Assembly (NCBI GenBank): GCA_041621405.1 | Contig: JBFKAV010000057.1 | Span: 1-19,205, forward strand | Length of the DNA stretch: 19,205 bases | Source of the DNA: JBFKAV01 sp041621405 | GTDB lineage: Bacteria; Pseudomonadota; Alphaproteobacteria; Rhodobacterales; Rhodobacteraceae | Reading direction: 5' to 3' | Shown: in pieces, positions 1 through 9,091 of the stretch | How the letters are laid out: every line of letters starts with the position of its first letter | How positions within the stretch are numbered: position 1 is the stretch's first letter | Notes under the pieces: model-generated | What the model was told of the DNA's origin: nothing | The model's database searches: none | Seen by the model: only the letters and a program-made list of their open reading frames with translations | Program-made: the position numbers and the translations under genes

Positions 1-149
1 CGCAGCCCCTGACCGGAATCATCGCGCGCCCTCCTCCTCGCGGGGCGGACAGTGCCTTGCCCCCGGTGGCGGCGCAAGCGGGCCGGGTGGCGCGGAGGGT
101 CACATCCGCCGTGACCCCCCGTGGAGCGTTTGAAACGGGGTGAAGGAGG

Positions 150-821
150 CTACCACGGAATCGGCTTGCGATTGCGGAATAGGCCTCCGGTGGGGCCGTC
201 GTCGGGCAGGGTGGCGAGCCAGAGCGCGGTGTTGGCTCCCTCCTCGGGACTCCGCGGCGCGCCGGCGCCGCCCATCCTCGTGCGGACCCAGCCCGGGCAC
301 ATGGCGTTGACCTTCACCCCCGGCGGCAGGTCGCGCGGCAAGGCCTTCGTCAGCGCGTTCAGCGCCGCCTTGGCGACACCGTAACCGCCCGGACCGCCAA
401 GCCCCTCGGCGAAAGAGCCCCAGCCCGAGGAGAGGTTCACGATCCGGCCCCAGCCGGTCGCGCGCCAATGGGGCGCGCAGAGGCGGATCAGGTCGAGCGG
501 CGCGGCAACCATCACCTCCATCGCCTCGGCGAAGTCGCTGTCCTCGGCCAGAAGCGAGACATCGCGCAGAACGCCGGCGTTGTTCACCAGCACGTCGAAT
601 CCTCCCGCCGCGGTGACCGCCTCGAAATAGGTCTCGGGGTCGCGCAGGTCGACATGGGCCCAGCGGCAGCCGAGCTTGCCGGCCGCTGCCCGCCCCGCCT
701 TCGGGTCCCGGGCGCCGAGGGTGACGTCGTGGCCCAGCCGCACCAACCCTTCCACTATGGCGAAGCCGATGCCGCGATTGGCGCCGGTGACGAGGGCGGT
801 GGGTGGAACGGGGTGGGCCAT
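150..821 (-). CDS. SDR-family NAD(P)-dependent oxidoreductase
   Basis: A 223-residue classical short-chain dehydrogenase, cytosolic, with no signal peptide. It has the dinucleotide-binding TGANRGIG motif (residues 12-19), the NNAG motif (80-83), the catalytic Ser at 131/132 (NLSSG), and Tyr147 and Lys151 in YxxxK. The C-terminal stretch, with PGWVRT near 176-181 and the run SPEEGANTALWLATLPDDGP, resembles carbonyl-reductase-like SDRs, so NADP(H)-dependent reduction of a carbonyl is the likely chemistry; the substrate cannot be told. The ATG is preceded by AAGGA about 6 nt upstream (minus strand), which supports this start. It is transcribed away from the YciI-like gene across a 172-bp spacer. 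The family call is firm; the physiological role is open. Confidence 0.9.
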   Translation of the reverse strand: MAHPVPPTALVTGANRGIGFAIVEGLVRLGHDVTLGARDPKAGRAAAGKLGCRWAHVDLRDPETYFEAVTAAGGFDVLVNNAGVLRDVSLLAEDSDFAEAMEVMVAAPLDLIRLCAPHWRATGWGRIVNLSSGWGSFAEGLGGPGGYGVAKAALNALTKALPRDLPPGVKVNAMCPGWVRTRMGGAGAPRSPEEGANTALWLATLPDDGPTGGLFRNRKPIPW

Positions 822-993
822 GGCGGTCCTTTCAAGAAGCCAACGTCTCCGGGAGTGCGCGCGACCCCCCCAACAGCCCCGCTGGGGGCGCTAGAGTCGA
901 ATAGCGGGCCCTGTACTCTTCCGGCAAGGCCGATACGCTGAATGGATCAGCGAGGTCCCACCCCCGACCGGCGCGCGAACAGGAGATCCGGAC

Positions 994-1362
994 ATGGCAT
1001 CCACCGGCACCTATCTGGCCGTGTTCCTCAGCAACAAGTCGAGCCCGCGCTGGCGCGCATGGTACGCGATGTCCGAAGAGGAACGGCGCGCGAGGGACGA
1101 GGTGGGCCTGGCCGCGCTGGCCGCCTGGGACGAGGCGCACCGGGAGGCGATCGTCTACGCGGGCGGGCCGCTCGGCCCGACCAAGCGCACCACGCGGGAC
1201 GGCGTGGCGGACGCGGTCAACGAGCTGACCGTGTTCGTCGTCGTCCGCGCGCCATCGCACGAGGCGGCGGCGAGGCTGTTCGAGGGCCATCCGCACATGA
1301 CGATCTTTCCCTGCGACGCGGTGGACGTGATGCCGCTTCTGGGCCCGGATCCCGACAGGTAG
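994..1362 (+). CDS. YciI-like (YCII-related) small protein
   Basis: A 122-residue soluble protein with the look of YCII-related / DGPF-type dimeric alpha-beta barrel proteins. It has a helical first half containing a conserved-looking YAGGPLG turn (residues 55-61), then a beta-strand LTVFVVVRAPS (78-88), a helix, and the ending GHPHMTIFP (98-106) that is characteristic of these proteins. Biochemical roles in the family are mostly unknown. The start is set by an AGGAG about 8 nt before the ATG. Its 3' end faces that of mraY, leaving 25 bp that hold an imperfect palindrome (CCGGGGACGTCTCCGG) but no T-tract, so no clear terminator separates the convergent units. I see no functional link to mraY. 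Confidence 0.72.
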   Translation: MASTGTYLAVFLSNKSSPRWRAWYAMSEEERRARDEVGLAALAAWDEAHREAIVYAGGPLGPTKRTTRDGVADAVNELTVFVVVRAPSHEAAARLFEGHPHMTIFPCDAVDVMPLLGPDPDR

Positions 1363-1387
1363 CCGGGGACGTCTCCGGTCTCAGACA

Positions 1388-2470
1388 CTACCGCAGCTTC
1401 AGCGTGGCGAGCCCGATCAGCGCCAGGATCAGGCTGATGATCCAGAACCGGATCACGATCTGCGGCTCGGCCCAGCCCTTCTTCTCGTAGTGGTGATGGA
1501 TCGGCGCCATCAGGAACACCCGCTTGCCGGTGCGCTTGAAGTAGGCGACCTGGATGATCACCGAGAGCGCCTCGACCACAAAAAGCCCGCCGACGATCGC
1601 CAGCACGATCTCGTGCTTGGTCGCCACCGCGATGGCGCCGAGCGCGCCGCCGAGAGCAAGCGAGCCGGTGTCTCCCATGAAGACCGCCGCCGGCGGCGCG
1701 TTGTACCACAGGAACCCGAGCCCGCCGCCGATCAGGCCCGCGGTGAACACCAGGAGCTCGCCGGTCCCCGGCACGTAGTGCACGTCGAGATACTGGCTGA
1801 AGTCGACCCGGCCCACGGCATAGGCGATGATCCCGAGCGTGCCGGCCGCGATCATCACCGGCATGATCGCCAGCCCGTCGAGCCCGTCGGTCAGGTTCAC
1901 CGCATTGGCCGAGCCGACGATCACGATCATCGCGAAGGGCACGAAGAAGATGCCGAGATTGACAAGGAGCTCCTTGAACACAGGAAATGCGAGTTCGTTG
2001 GACAGGTCGGCCGGGTGGATATAGGCGGCCACAAAGCCCGCCACCGCCGCGACCACGAGTCCGATGCCGAAGCGCACCTTGCCGGATACGCCCTTGGTGG
2101 TCATCTTCGTCACCTTGGCGTAGTCGTCGGCGAAGCCGATCAGCGCGAAGCACACGGTGACGCCGAGTACGAGCCAGACATAGGGGTTGTCGAGCCGCGC
2201 CCAGAACAACGTGGCGACGATCAGCGCCGAGATCACCAGGAGCCCGCCCATCGTCGGCGTTCCGGCCTTGGCGAAATGGCTCTGCGGCCCGTCCTCGCGG
2301 ATCGGCTGGCCCTTCTTCTGGCGCACTCTGAGCATGTTGATCAGCGGCTGGCCGAAGATGAAGCCGAAGACCAGCGCGGTGAAGAACGCACCTCCGGCAC
2401 GGAAGGTGATGTAGCGGAAAAGATTGAAGAAATCTCCGCCGTCCGAAAACACGGTGAGCCAATAGAGCAT
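1388..2470 (-). CDS. mraY: phospho-MurNAc-pentapeptide-transferase MraY
   Basis: A 360-residue polytopic inner-membrane enzyme of the usual MraY length. It transfers phospho-MurNAc-pentapeptide from UDP to undecaprenyl phosphate, giving lipid I. Visible signatures are AGTPTMGG (69-76), the Mg-binding Asp pair in FADDYAK (113-119), NLTDGLDG (192-199), GDTGS (266-270) and HHHYE (325-329), with about ten hydrophobic segments between them. A longer open frame extends to 2536 but would overlap murF; the ATG at 2470, 4 nt after the murF stop, gives the MLYWL start typical of the family. It is the last gene of the dcw operon here. The next gene is convergent, so murD does not follow as it commonly does. 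Confidence 0.97.
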   Translation of the reverse strand: MLYWLTVFSDGGDFFNLFRYITFRAGGAFFTALVFGFIFGQPLINMLRVRQKKGQPIREDGPQSHFAKAGTPTMGGLLVISALIVATLFWARLDNPYVWLVLGVTVCFALIGFADDYAKVTKMTTKGVSGKVRFGIGLVVAAVAGFVAAYIHPADLSNELAFPVFKELLVNLGIFFVPFAMIVIVGSANAVNLTDGLDGLAIMPVMIAAGTLGIIAYAVGRVDFSQYLDVHYVPGTGELLVFTAGLIGGGLGFLWYNAPPAAVFMGDTGSLALGGALGAIAVATKHEIVLAIVGGLFVVEALSVIIQVAYFKRTGKRVFLMAPIHHHYEKKGWAEPQIVIRFWIISLILALIGLATLKLR

Positions 2471-2474
2471 GAGC

Positions 2475-3908
2475 CTACCCCTCGCTGGGGGCCGATTGGC
2501 CCAGTTTGCGGATTGCGTCAACCACCCGGCTGACATGGCTCGACTTCGAGCCCTTTACCAGCACCACGTCGCCGGCGTCGATCAGCCGGTGGGCGCGGGC
2601 GGCCAGCGCGTCGGCGGTTTCGTGCCACTCGCCGCGCTTGGCCGCTGGCAGCGCCTCGTGCAGCGCCCGCATCCTCGGGCCGACGCAGTGCACCAGCGTG
2701 ACTTCCGCCATCGCCGGGTGACGGGCGAGCCCGGCGTGAAGCTCGCGCTCGCTCGGGCCCAGCTCCAGCATGTCGCCGAGGATCGCGATGCGACGGCCCG
2801 GCATGATCCGGCCGACGTTGTCGACCGGTTCGCCGGCGGCGAGTGTGTCGAGCGCGGCGGCCATCGAGGCGGGGTTGGCATTGTAGGCGTCATCGATCAG
2901 GTCGATCGCGAGATGGTCGTCGACGATGTCGAGGACTAGCCGCTCGCGCATGCCCCGCCCCTCGACCGGCCGCCAAAGGCCGATGTCGCCCGCCGCGATC
3001 GCCGGGTCGAGGCCGAGCACGTCGGCCACGGCAAGAACGGCGAGCGCATTGAGTGCGAAATGGCGACCCGGCGACATCACCTTGAACAGGACCTCTTGGC
3101 CCCGCGCCGTGCCCTTGGCCACCGTCATGCCACCGGCAAGCTGGGCCGAGGCCAGGCGGAAATCGGCCGCCTCGGAGGCGCCGAACGTCACGATGGAAGC
3201 GCCGACCGCCTCGGCGCTCGATTTCAGGATCGGCCAGGTCTCGATGTCGCGATTGAGGACCGCAATTCCGCCGGGCTTCAGCCCTTCGAGGATCGCGGCC
3301 TTTTCGCGGGCAATCGCCTCGACCGACTCGAAGGCCTCGAGATGCGCCGGGGCGACGGTGGTGATCAACGCCACGTCGAGGACCGCCATGCGCGCGAGCG
3401 GCGCGATCTCGCCCGGCGCGTTCATGCCGATCTCGATCACCGCGAAGTCGACGTCCGTAGGCATCCGCGCCAGGGTGAGCGGCACGCCCCAATGGTTGTT
3501 GAAGCTCTTCTCGGCGGCGTGCACCCGGCCCTGGCCGCCGAGGACGGCGCGGAGCATCTCCTTGGTCGAGGTCTTGCCGGCCGAGCCGGTCACGCCCACG
3601 ACCTTCGCCCGCGTCCGCGCGCGCCCGGCGCGGGCGAGATCCTGCAGCGCCTTGAACACGTCGGGCACGATCAGGAGCGGGTCCGCCTCGGTCAGGCCCT
3701 CGGGGACGTGGGAGACCAGCGCCGCGGCCGCGCCCTTCTTGAGCGCGTCGGCGGCGAATTCGTGGCCGTCGCGCGCCGCGGTCAGCGCCACGAACATCTC
3801 GCCACGCCCGATCTCGCGGCTGTCGATAGACAGTCCCGTCACCTCGAAGGGCCGGGTGGCGCGGCCGCCGGTTGCGGCTTCGGCCTCGGCCGAGGTCCAA
3901 AGCGCCAT
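2475..3908 (-). CDS. murF: UDP-MurNAc-tripeptide--D-Ala-D-Ala ligase MurF
   Basis: A 477-residue cytosolic Mur ligase that adds D-Ala-D-Ala to UDP-MurNAc-tripeptide, completing the pentapeptide precursor used by MraY. The N-terminal UDP-binding domain (about 1-95) is followed by the ATP-binding P-loop GVTGSAGKTS (105-114), the motif SFNNHWGVP (135-143), EIGMN (159-163) and, in the C-terminal half, DDAYNANP near 335-342, all MurF hallmarks. Its ATG shares one base with the murE stop (TGATG), so translation is probably coupled. The gene is intact and of normal length. Confidence 0.97.
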   Translation of the reverse strand: MALWTSAEAEAATGGRATRPFEVTGLSIDSREIGRGEMFVALTAARDGHEFAADALKKGAAAALVSHVPEGLTEADPLLIVPDVFKALQDLARAGRARTRAKVVGVTGSAGKTSTKEMLRAVLGGQGRVHAAEKSFNNHWGVPLTLARMPTDVDFAVIEIGMNAPGEIAPLARMAVLDVALITTVAPAHLEAFESVEAIAREKAAILEGLKPGGIAVLNRDIETWPILKSSAEAVGASIVTFGASEAADFRLASAQLAGGMTVAKGTARGQEVLFKVMSPGRHFALNALAVLAVADVLGLDPAIAAGDIGLWRPVEGRGMRERLVLDIVDDHLAIDLIDDAYNANPASMAAALDTLAAGEPVDNVGRIMPGRRIAILGDMLELGPSERELHAGLARHPAMAEVTLVHCVGPRMRALHEALPAAKRGEWHETADALAARAHRLIDAGDVVLVKGSKSSHVSRVVDAIRKLGQSAPSEG

Positions 3909-5386
3909 CAGACCCTCCCGTCGAGCGCGGCGACCGCCACGCTCGCCTGTTCCACATCGTCGAAGGGATAAACCGTGTCGCCCACGATCTGGCCCCGTTC
4001 GTGGCCCTTGCCCATCACCAGGAGCGCATCGCCGGGTCCGAGCGCGTCCACCGCCCTAAGGATCGCCTCGGCGCGGTCGCCAACCTCGTTCGCCTCGGGG
4101 CACGCTTGCAGGATTTCTGCACGAATCGCCGCCGGAACTTCGCTCCTCGGATTGTCGTCTGTCACAAATACAACATCCGCGTGGGCGACCGCCGCGCGGC
4201 CCATCTGCGGCCGCTTGCCCCGGTCGCGGTCACCGCCGGCGCCGATCACGGCGACGAGCCGGCCCATCACATGCGGGCGCAGCGCCTTCAGCGCGGTCGC
4301 CACGGCTTCGGGCGTGTGGGCGTAGTCGACGAAGACCGCCGCGCCGTTATCACGGGTCGCGGCAAGCTGCATCCGCCCCCGCACCGTCTCGAGCTTCGGC
4401 AGCACCCTGACCGCGTCAGCCGCCGCCTCGCCGGCGGCGACAGCCAGTCCGACGGCCACCAGCACGTTCTCGGCCTGGAAGCCGCCGATCAGGCCGAGGC
4501 GAAGCTGGTGCACCTCGCCGGCCACCGAGAAGCGCAGCTCCTGCCCGGTGGCGTCGAAGCGCTGGCCCAGAAGCCGGATGTCGGCCTCCGGGCTCCAGCC
4601 CGTGCCGATCAGATCCAGCCCCGCCCGCCGCGCCGTCTCGGCGACCCGCGGCCCGTAGCCGTCGTCGAGATTGACCACGGCGATCCCGTCCTCGGGCAGA
4701 AGCCGGGTGAAGAGACCGAGTTTGGCGGCGAGATAGGCGTCCATCGAGCCGTGGTAGTCGAGGTGGTCGCGGCTGAGATTGGTGAACCCGGCCGCCTTCA
4801 GCCGCACCCCGTCGAGCCGGCGCTGGTCGAGCCCGTGCGAGGAGGCCTCCATCGCCAGATGGGTGACGCCGGCCTCGGCCATCTCGGCCAGGAGCGCGTG
4901 GAGTTCCGTAGGCTCGGGCGTGGTGTGGCCGAGGGGCGCCGACCAGGCGCCCTCGATCCCGACGGTGCCGAGATTGCAGGCCGCGTGGCCCAGCGCCGCC
5001 CAGATCTGCCGGGTGAAGCTCGCCACCGAGGTCTTGCCGTTGGTGCCGGTCACCGCCACCACGGTTTCCGGCTGGGCGCCGAACCAGAGCGCCGCCGCGC
5101 GCGCCAGCGCCTCGCGCGGCTCGGTCGCCACCACCAAGGGCACGCCGGCCGCCTTGAGCTCGGAGGCCGCGATCCGCGCGCCTTCGGCATCGGTCAGGAC
5201 CGCGCCCGCCTCCATCCTCAGCGCGTACTGGATGAACTCCGCGCCGTGCGCCCGGCTGCCGGGCAGCGCGGCGAACAGCATTCCCGACTTCACCTTCCGG
5301 CTGTCGACCGCCAGCCCCGTGACCTGCGCCTCGCGCCCGCCCTGTGCCCTGAGCCCCAGTTCCGAAAGCGTTTTCGCCGCGCCCAT
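3908..5386 (-). CDS. murE: UDP-MurNAc-L-Ala-D-Glu--meso-DAP ligase MurE
   Basis: A 492-residue cytosolic Mur ligase that adds the third stem-peptide residue. The P-loop GTNGKTS lies at 114-120, the TTPEPTELH substrate region at 155-163, the lysine expected to be carbamylated in YLAAKLGLF (K222), DYAHTP at 354-359 and MGKGHERGQ at 458-466. The DNPR motif at 411-414 is the signature of meso-diaminopimelate rather than lysine specificity, which agrees with a Gram-negative wall. The ATG lies 17 nt after the ftsI stop behind a G-rich stretch (AGGGGG) unusually close to the start. It overlaps murF by one base. Confidence 0.97.
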   Translation of the reverse strand: MGAAKTLSELGLRAQGGREAQVTGLAVDSRKVKSGMLFAALPGSRAHGAEFIQYALRMEAGAVLTDAEGARIAASELKAAGVPLVVATEPREALARAAALWFGAQPETVVAVTGTNGKTSVASFTRQIWAALGHAACNLGTVGIEGAWSAPLGHTTPEPTELHALLAEMAEAGVTHLAMEASSHGLDQRRLDGVRLKAAGFTNLSRDHLDYHGSMDAYLAAKLGLFTRLLPEDGIAVVNLDDGYGPRVAETARRAGLDLIGTGWSPEADIRLLGQRFDATGQELRFSVAGEVHQLRLGLIGGFQAENVLVAVGLAVAAGEAAADAVRVLPKLETVRGRMQLAATRDNGAAVFVDYAHTPEAVATALKALRPHVMGRLVAVIGAGGDRDRGKRPQMGRAAVAHADVVFVTDDNPRSEVPAAIRAEILQACPEANEVGDRAEAILRAVDALGPGDALLVMGKGHERGQIVGDTVYPFDDVEQASVAVAALDGRV

Positions 5387-5403
5387 GGCCCCCTGCCCGC
5401 GCC

Positions 5404-7191
5404 TCAGTTCCGGGCGAGTGTTACTCCGTTTGCCTCGCCGGTTTCAATCTCGGGCCTGAGTCCCAGGAGCGGTGCCGCCCGGCGGATGATCTCGGCCGCC
5501 ACAGGAACCGCGGTCCAGCCCGCCGTGCGACGCGGCTCCGGGCCCGAGGTCTCGACCGGCTCATCGAGGGTGACGACGAGCACATAGGCCGGCGCTTCCG
5601 CCGGGAAGAAGCCCGCGAAAGTCGTGATCACCTTGTCCTCCTCGTAGCCACGCCCGTCGCGGCGCGGCTTGTCGGCGGTGCCGGTCTTTCCGCCCACGGC
5701 GTAGCCCGGCACCTCGGCCAGCGTGGCCGTGCCCTGCTCGACCGCCGCGCGCATCATGCCGCGGACGAGCGCCGAGGTTTCCTCCGAGATCACGCGCGCG
5801 CCGCGCGCCGGGGTCGGGTTCCGCAAGACCGTCGGCGTCACCCTCGTGCCGCCATTGACAATCGTCGCGTAAGCCGCCGCAAGGTGCACCGGCGAGGCCG
5901 AGATGCCGTGGCCGTAGGCGATCGTCATCGTCGAGATCTCGGGCCAGGTCCGCTGCGGGAAGAGCGGCTTGATCCCGGGCGCCTCGGCCAATTCCAGCGC
6001 CGTTGGATCCAGGAGACCGAGGCTGTCGAGGAAAGCCCGCTGCCGCTCGCCACCGATCTCCATCGCGATCCGCGCGGTGCCCACGTTCGAGCTTTTCACG
6101 ATGACGTCGGTCACCGAGAGTTGCGGCCCGTAGTTGCGGAAATCCGAGATCCGGTGGCGGCCGTAGGTCATCGGGCTGCGGGTGTCGATCATCGTATCCG
6201 GCGAAACGAGGCCAAGCTCGAGCGCCTGCGCCACCGCGAAGGTCTTGAACGTTGACCCAAGCTCGTAGACCCCCTGCACCGCGCGGTTGAAGAGCGGGCT
6301 GTCGGAGGGGTCGCCCGAGGTGGGAGGCAGGGGCCGGTCGTTGGGATCGAAATCGGGCAGCGAGGCGAGCGAGAGCACCTCGCCGGTGTGCGCGTCCATC
6401 AGGATTGCGGTGGCGCCCTTGGCGTTCATCAGCATCATGCCGCCGGCAAGCACCTGCTCGACCGCCGCCTGCACCGTGAGGTCGAGCGACAGCTGCAGCG
6501 GGCGACCCTCGTTCACCGGATCGCGCAGCCAGGCGTCGAAGGTCTGCTCGACGCCCGCCCGGCCGATCACCTCGGCCGAGTGCACCCCCTCGCGGCCGAA
6601 GCCGGCGCCGCCCAGCACGTGGGCGGCGAGCGCGCCGTTCGGGTAGAGCCGCATCTCGCGCGGCCCGAACAGGAGCCCCGGATCGCCGATGTCGTGTACC
6701 GCCTGCATCTGCTCGGGCGCGATCCGCCGTTTGATCCAGACGAAGGTGCGCTCGCCGGTGAAGTCGCGGGCCAGCCGCGCGGTGTCGAGATCGGGGAAGA
6801 TCTCGCCGAGCGCGCGCGCCGAGCCTTCGGGGTCGGTCATCTGCTGCGGCTGGGCATAGAGCGAATAGGTCACGAGGTTGGTGGCGAGAATCCGGCCGTT
6901 GCGGTCAGCGATGTCGGCGCGGTTGGCGAGGATCTGCAGGCCGGATCCTGCCGAGCGCGGCTCGGCCGGCTCGGTCGCGGCCAGGACGCCCATCCGGATC
7001 CCGACCGTGCCGAAAGCGCAGAAGAAGAAGAGCGCCAGGATGAACAGCCGGCTCTCGGCGCGGGCGCGGGCGCGATCGCGCTGCTCCTCGTGGCGCAGCC
7101 GGATGTTCTCGCGCTCGATGGCGTCGGGGTTCTCGCCCTTGGCGCGGGCCTCGAGGATGCGGGCGAGCGGCCGGAGCGGGGCGCGGATCAT
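5404..7191 (-). CDS. ftsI: septal peptidoglycan transpeptidase FtsI (PBP3)
   Basis: A 595-residue class B penicillin-binding protein that cross-links septal peptidoglycan with FtsW, FtsQ, FtsL and FtsB. It has a charged cytoplasmic N-terminus (1-48), one membrane anchor (about 49-71), the dimerisation/pedestal domain (about 85-230) and a transpeptidase domain. The catalytic motifs are complete: STFK with nucleophile Ser313, SSN at 367-369, and KTG at 502-504. The open frame runs 63 residues further upstream, but the ATG at 7191 overlaps the ftsL stop as ATGA and begins the protein just before the expected cytoplasmic tail, so the shorter start was chosen. The gene is intact. Confidence 0.96.
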   Translation of the reverse strand: MIRAPLRPLARILEARAKGENPDAIERENIRLRHEEQRDRARARAESRLFILALFFFCAFGTVGIRMGVLAATEPAEPRSAGSGLQILANRADIADRNGRILATNLVTYSLYAQPQQMTDPEGSARALGEIFPDLDTARLARDFTGERTFVWIKRRIAPEQMQAVHDIGDPGLLFGPREMRLYPNGALAAHVLGGAGFGREGVHSAEVIGRAGVEQTFDAWLRDPVNEGRPLQLSLDLTVQAAVEQVLAGGMMLMNAKGATAILMDAHTGEVLSLASLPDFDPNDRPLPPTSGDPSDSPLFNRAVQGVYELGSTFKTFAVAQALELGLVSPDTMIDTRSPMTYGRHRISDFRNYGPQLSVTDVIVKSSNVGTARIAMEIGGERQRAFLDSLGLLDPTALELAEAPGIKPLFPQRTWPEISTMTIAYGHGISASPVHLAAAYATIVNGGTRVTPTVLRNPTPARGARVISEETSALVRGMMRAAVEQGTATLAEVPGYAVGGKTGTADKPRRDGRGYEEDKVITTFAGFFPAEAPAYVLVVTLDEPVETSGPEPRRTAGWTAVPVAAEIIRRAAPLLGLRPEIETGEANGVTLARN

Positions 7192-7541
7192 CCCTGCGGC
7201 TCCTCTATTCCGATCACGTCTACCGGGTCGACCGACAACGGCAGAAGCCCGGGCTCCGGCGGAAACGCCACCTGATCGACCGAACCGAACTGCTCGGGCC
7301 TGAGCGGCAGGAGATTGAGCCGGTCGAAATTGAGCTCGGCAAGATCGCGCAGCCGGTCGGGGCGATTGAGGTAGGCCCACTCGGCGCGGAGCACCGAAAG
7401 CGCGTCGCGCGCGCCCGCGATCTCGCGTTCGAGCTGCTCCACCTCGTCTAGCGCGGCCTGCGTGGCGTAGTTTTCCCGGTAGGCCCAGAAGGCGAGGCCC
7501 ATGACCGCGAAGGCCGCGAGGACGGAAAGGAAGGCTTTCAT
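7188..7541 (-). CDS. ftsL: cell division protein FtsL
   Basis: A 117-residue bitopic protein with a very short cytoplasmic end, one transmembrane helix (about 3-20), then a heptad-like helix (about 24-55) expected to form the coiled coil with FtsB, and a proline-rich C-terminal tail. FtsL is poorly conserved in sequence, so the call rests on size, topology, the AEWAYLNRPDRL stretch (53-64) common in alphaproteobacterial FtsL, and the position between rsmH and ftsI. It overlaps both neighbours by 4 nt (ATGA junctions), so its synthesis is probably coupled to theirs. It would act at the septum in the FtsQLB complex that activates FtsWI. Confidence 0.92.
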   Translation of the reverse strand: MKAFLSVLAAFAVMGLAFWAYRENYATQAALDEVEQLEREIAGARDALSVLRAEWAYLNRPDRLRDLAELNFDRLNLLPLRPEQFGSVDQVAFPPEPGLLPLSVDPVDVIGIEEPQG

Positions 7542-8548
7542 CGGTTCAGTTCCCTGAGAGCGAGTTCTGGCAGCCCCAGCGCCTTGCGTTCGACGGCGGC
7601 GGCCGGGGCTTCGGTGCGTTCGGCGACGCGCAGCTTGGCCGAGCGCGCGCGGGGGTTCTGGGCGATCTCCGCCGCGTCGGGGGCAACGGCGCGAGTGAGG
7701 AGTCGAAACGCCGGCGCCGCCACCTCGGCCTCGGGGGCGTGGCGGCTGCCGCCACCAGTGGCAGCCGAGCGCAGCTGGAGGAACCGCTTCACGATCCGGT
7801 CCTCGAGCGAATGGAAGCTCACGACCGCGAGCTTGCCGCCGGACTTCAGGGCCCGTTCCGCAGCTTCAAGCCCTTGCACCAGCTGTGCGAATTCGTCGTT
7901 CACCGCGATCCGAAGCGCCTGGAAGGTCCGCGTCGCCGGATGGCTCTGGCCGGGCTTCGGCCGTGGCAGGCAGCGCGCCACCACCTCGGCCAGTTGCAGC
8001 GTGGTGTGCATCGGGCGCGCCGCTACGATCGCCCGCGCGATCCGCCGCGAGGCGCGCTCCTCGCCGTACTGGTAGAGGATATCGGCGAGCTGGCCTTCGG
8101 GCAGGGTGTTGGCGAGCTCGGCCGCGCTCGGCCCCTCCGCGCCCATCCGCATGTCGAGGGGCCCGTCCTTCTGGAACGAGAAGCCGCGCTCGGCCTGGTC
8201 GAGCTGCATCGAGGAAACGCCGAGATCGAGCACCACGCCCTCGACCGGCGCGCCGGCGATCCGGTCGAGGTCGGAAAACGTCCCTTCCACCAGCCTGAGC
8301 CGCGCGCCGTACCCTGCCGCCCATGGCGCGGCGAGGTCGAAGGCCGTCGGGTCGCGGTCGATGCCGATCACTCGCTCGGCGCCGGCCTCGAGCAACCCCC
8401 GCGCGTAGCCGCCCGCACCGAACGTGCCGTCGACCCAGAAGCCGTGGACCGGCGATACCGCCTCGAGGAGCGGGCGCAGGAGGACGGGGATGTGCGGTGA
8501 TTCTGGTGGGGTCGCGCGGGGCGTCTTCATGGCGGCCGCGGCCATCAT
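7538..8548 (-). CDS. rsmH: 16S rRNA (cytosine-1402-N4)-methyltransferase RsmH
   Basis: A protein of 336 residues (MraW) that methylates N4 of C1402 in 16S rRNA. The SAM-binding motif DGTFGAGGY (40-48) and the family motifs LDLGVSSMQLD (107-117), ERGFSFQKDGPLDMRM (120-135) and FHSLEDRIVKRF (about 244-255) are all present. Two ATG codons stand side by side at 8548 and 8545. GGGGAGG ends 4 nt before the first and 7 nt before the second, so the real start may be 8545; an ATG six codons in is also possible. The first ATG abuts the mraZ stop directly, and the 3' end overlaps ftsL by 4 nt. Confidence 0.95.
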   Translation of the reverse strand: MMAAAAMKTPRATPPESPHIPVLLRPLLEAVSPVHGFWVDGTFGAGGYARGLLEAGAERVIGIDRDPTAFDLAAPWAAGYGARLRLVEGTFSDLDRIAGAPVEGVVLDLGVSSMQLDQAERGFSFQKDGPLDMRMGAEGPSAAELANTLPEGQLADILYQYGEERASRRIARAIVAARPMHTTLQLAEVVARCLPRPKPGQSHPATRTFQALRIAVNDEFAQLVQGLEAAERALKSGGKLAVVSFHSLEDRIVKRFLQLRSAATGGGSRHAPEAEVAAPAFRLLTRAVAPDAAEIAQNPRARSAKLRVAERTEAPAAAVERKALGLPELALRELNR

Positions 8549-9058
8549 TCAGCCTCCCCGGGCCGGTAGCTCGGGCAGGAACGAGAACTCGTCGGCGCCG
8601 TCGGGCAGGGCGCCGAGCACGTTCGAAAGCCGCGCCTTTTCCTGCGCCGCATAGGTCTCGGGCTTCCAGATCTGGAACGTGTCCGAGGTGCCTGCGAAAT
8701 AGGCCTCACCACCGATGCCGATCTTGTCCCGGAGTTTCTGCGGCAGCACGATGCGGCCGTCCTCGTCAACCTCGGCGTCCTGCGAGAAGGTATAGACCAG
8801 CATCTCCATCGCCCGCCGTTCCGGCGAGCCGCGCGGCATCAGCGCGATGCGGGCGTCGACATCTTCCATCGCGTTGATCGAGAAGCATTCCAGGTGTTTG
8901 CGGCGCTCGTCGCCGTAGACAATGACGAAGCGCGGGCGCTTGCCGGTCTGCCAGTCGGGATCCTGCGCTTCGAGAACGCGGCGGAAGCTGGCCGGGATCG
9001 AGACCCGGCCCTTCCCATCCACCTTCTGGTGGAACTCGCCTCTGAACACGCGCGCCAC
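8549..9058 (-). CDS. mraZ: transcriptional regulator MraZ
   Basis: 169 residues with two SpoVT/AbrB-type half-domains: FRGEF..QKVDGKGRVSIP (5-22) and AEVDEDGRIVLP (95-106). MraZ forms ring-shaped oligomers that bind tandem TGGG-type repeats and regulate the dcw operon. The start chosen is GTG at 9058, preceded 9 nt upstream by AGAGAGG, and it gives the conserved FRGEF beginning. An in-frame ATG at 9145 would add 29 unconserved residues read through the leader terminator hairpin, so it was rejected. It is the first gene of the operon, preceded by an approximately 240-nt leader carrying an internal terminator and a likely self-operator. Confidence 0.95.
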   Translation of the reverse strand: MARVFRGEFHQKVDGKGRVSIPASFRRVLEAQDPDWQTGKRPRFVIVYGDERRKHLECFSINAMEDVDARIALMPRGSPERRAMEMLVYTFSQDAEVDEDGRIVLPQKLRDKIGIGGEAYFAGTSDTFQIWKPETYAAQEKARLSNVLGALPDGADEFSFLPELPARGG

Positions 9059-9091
9059 GGCCTCGCGCCTCTCTGACCTCGCCCCCGTCAA

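Noticed and set aside
97..117. Hairpin GGGTCAC-N7-GTGACCC downstream of the SDR gene
   Set aside because: No T-tract follows in either direction, so it is not supported as a terminator.
1..149. Possible end of a gene entering from the left edge
   Set aside because: One frame shows three codons and a stop, which is far too little evidence; no other coding signal is seen.
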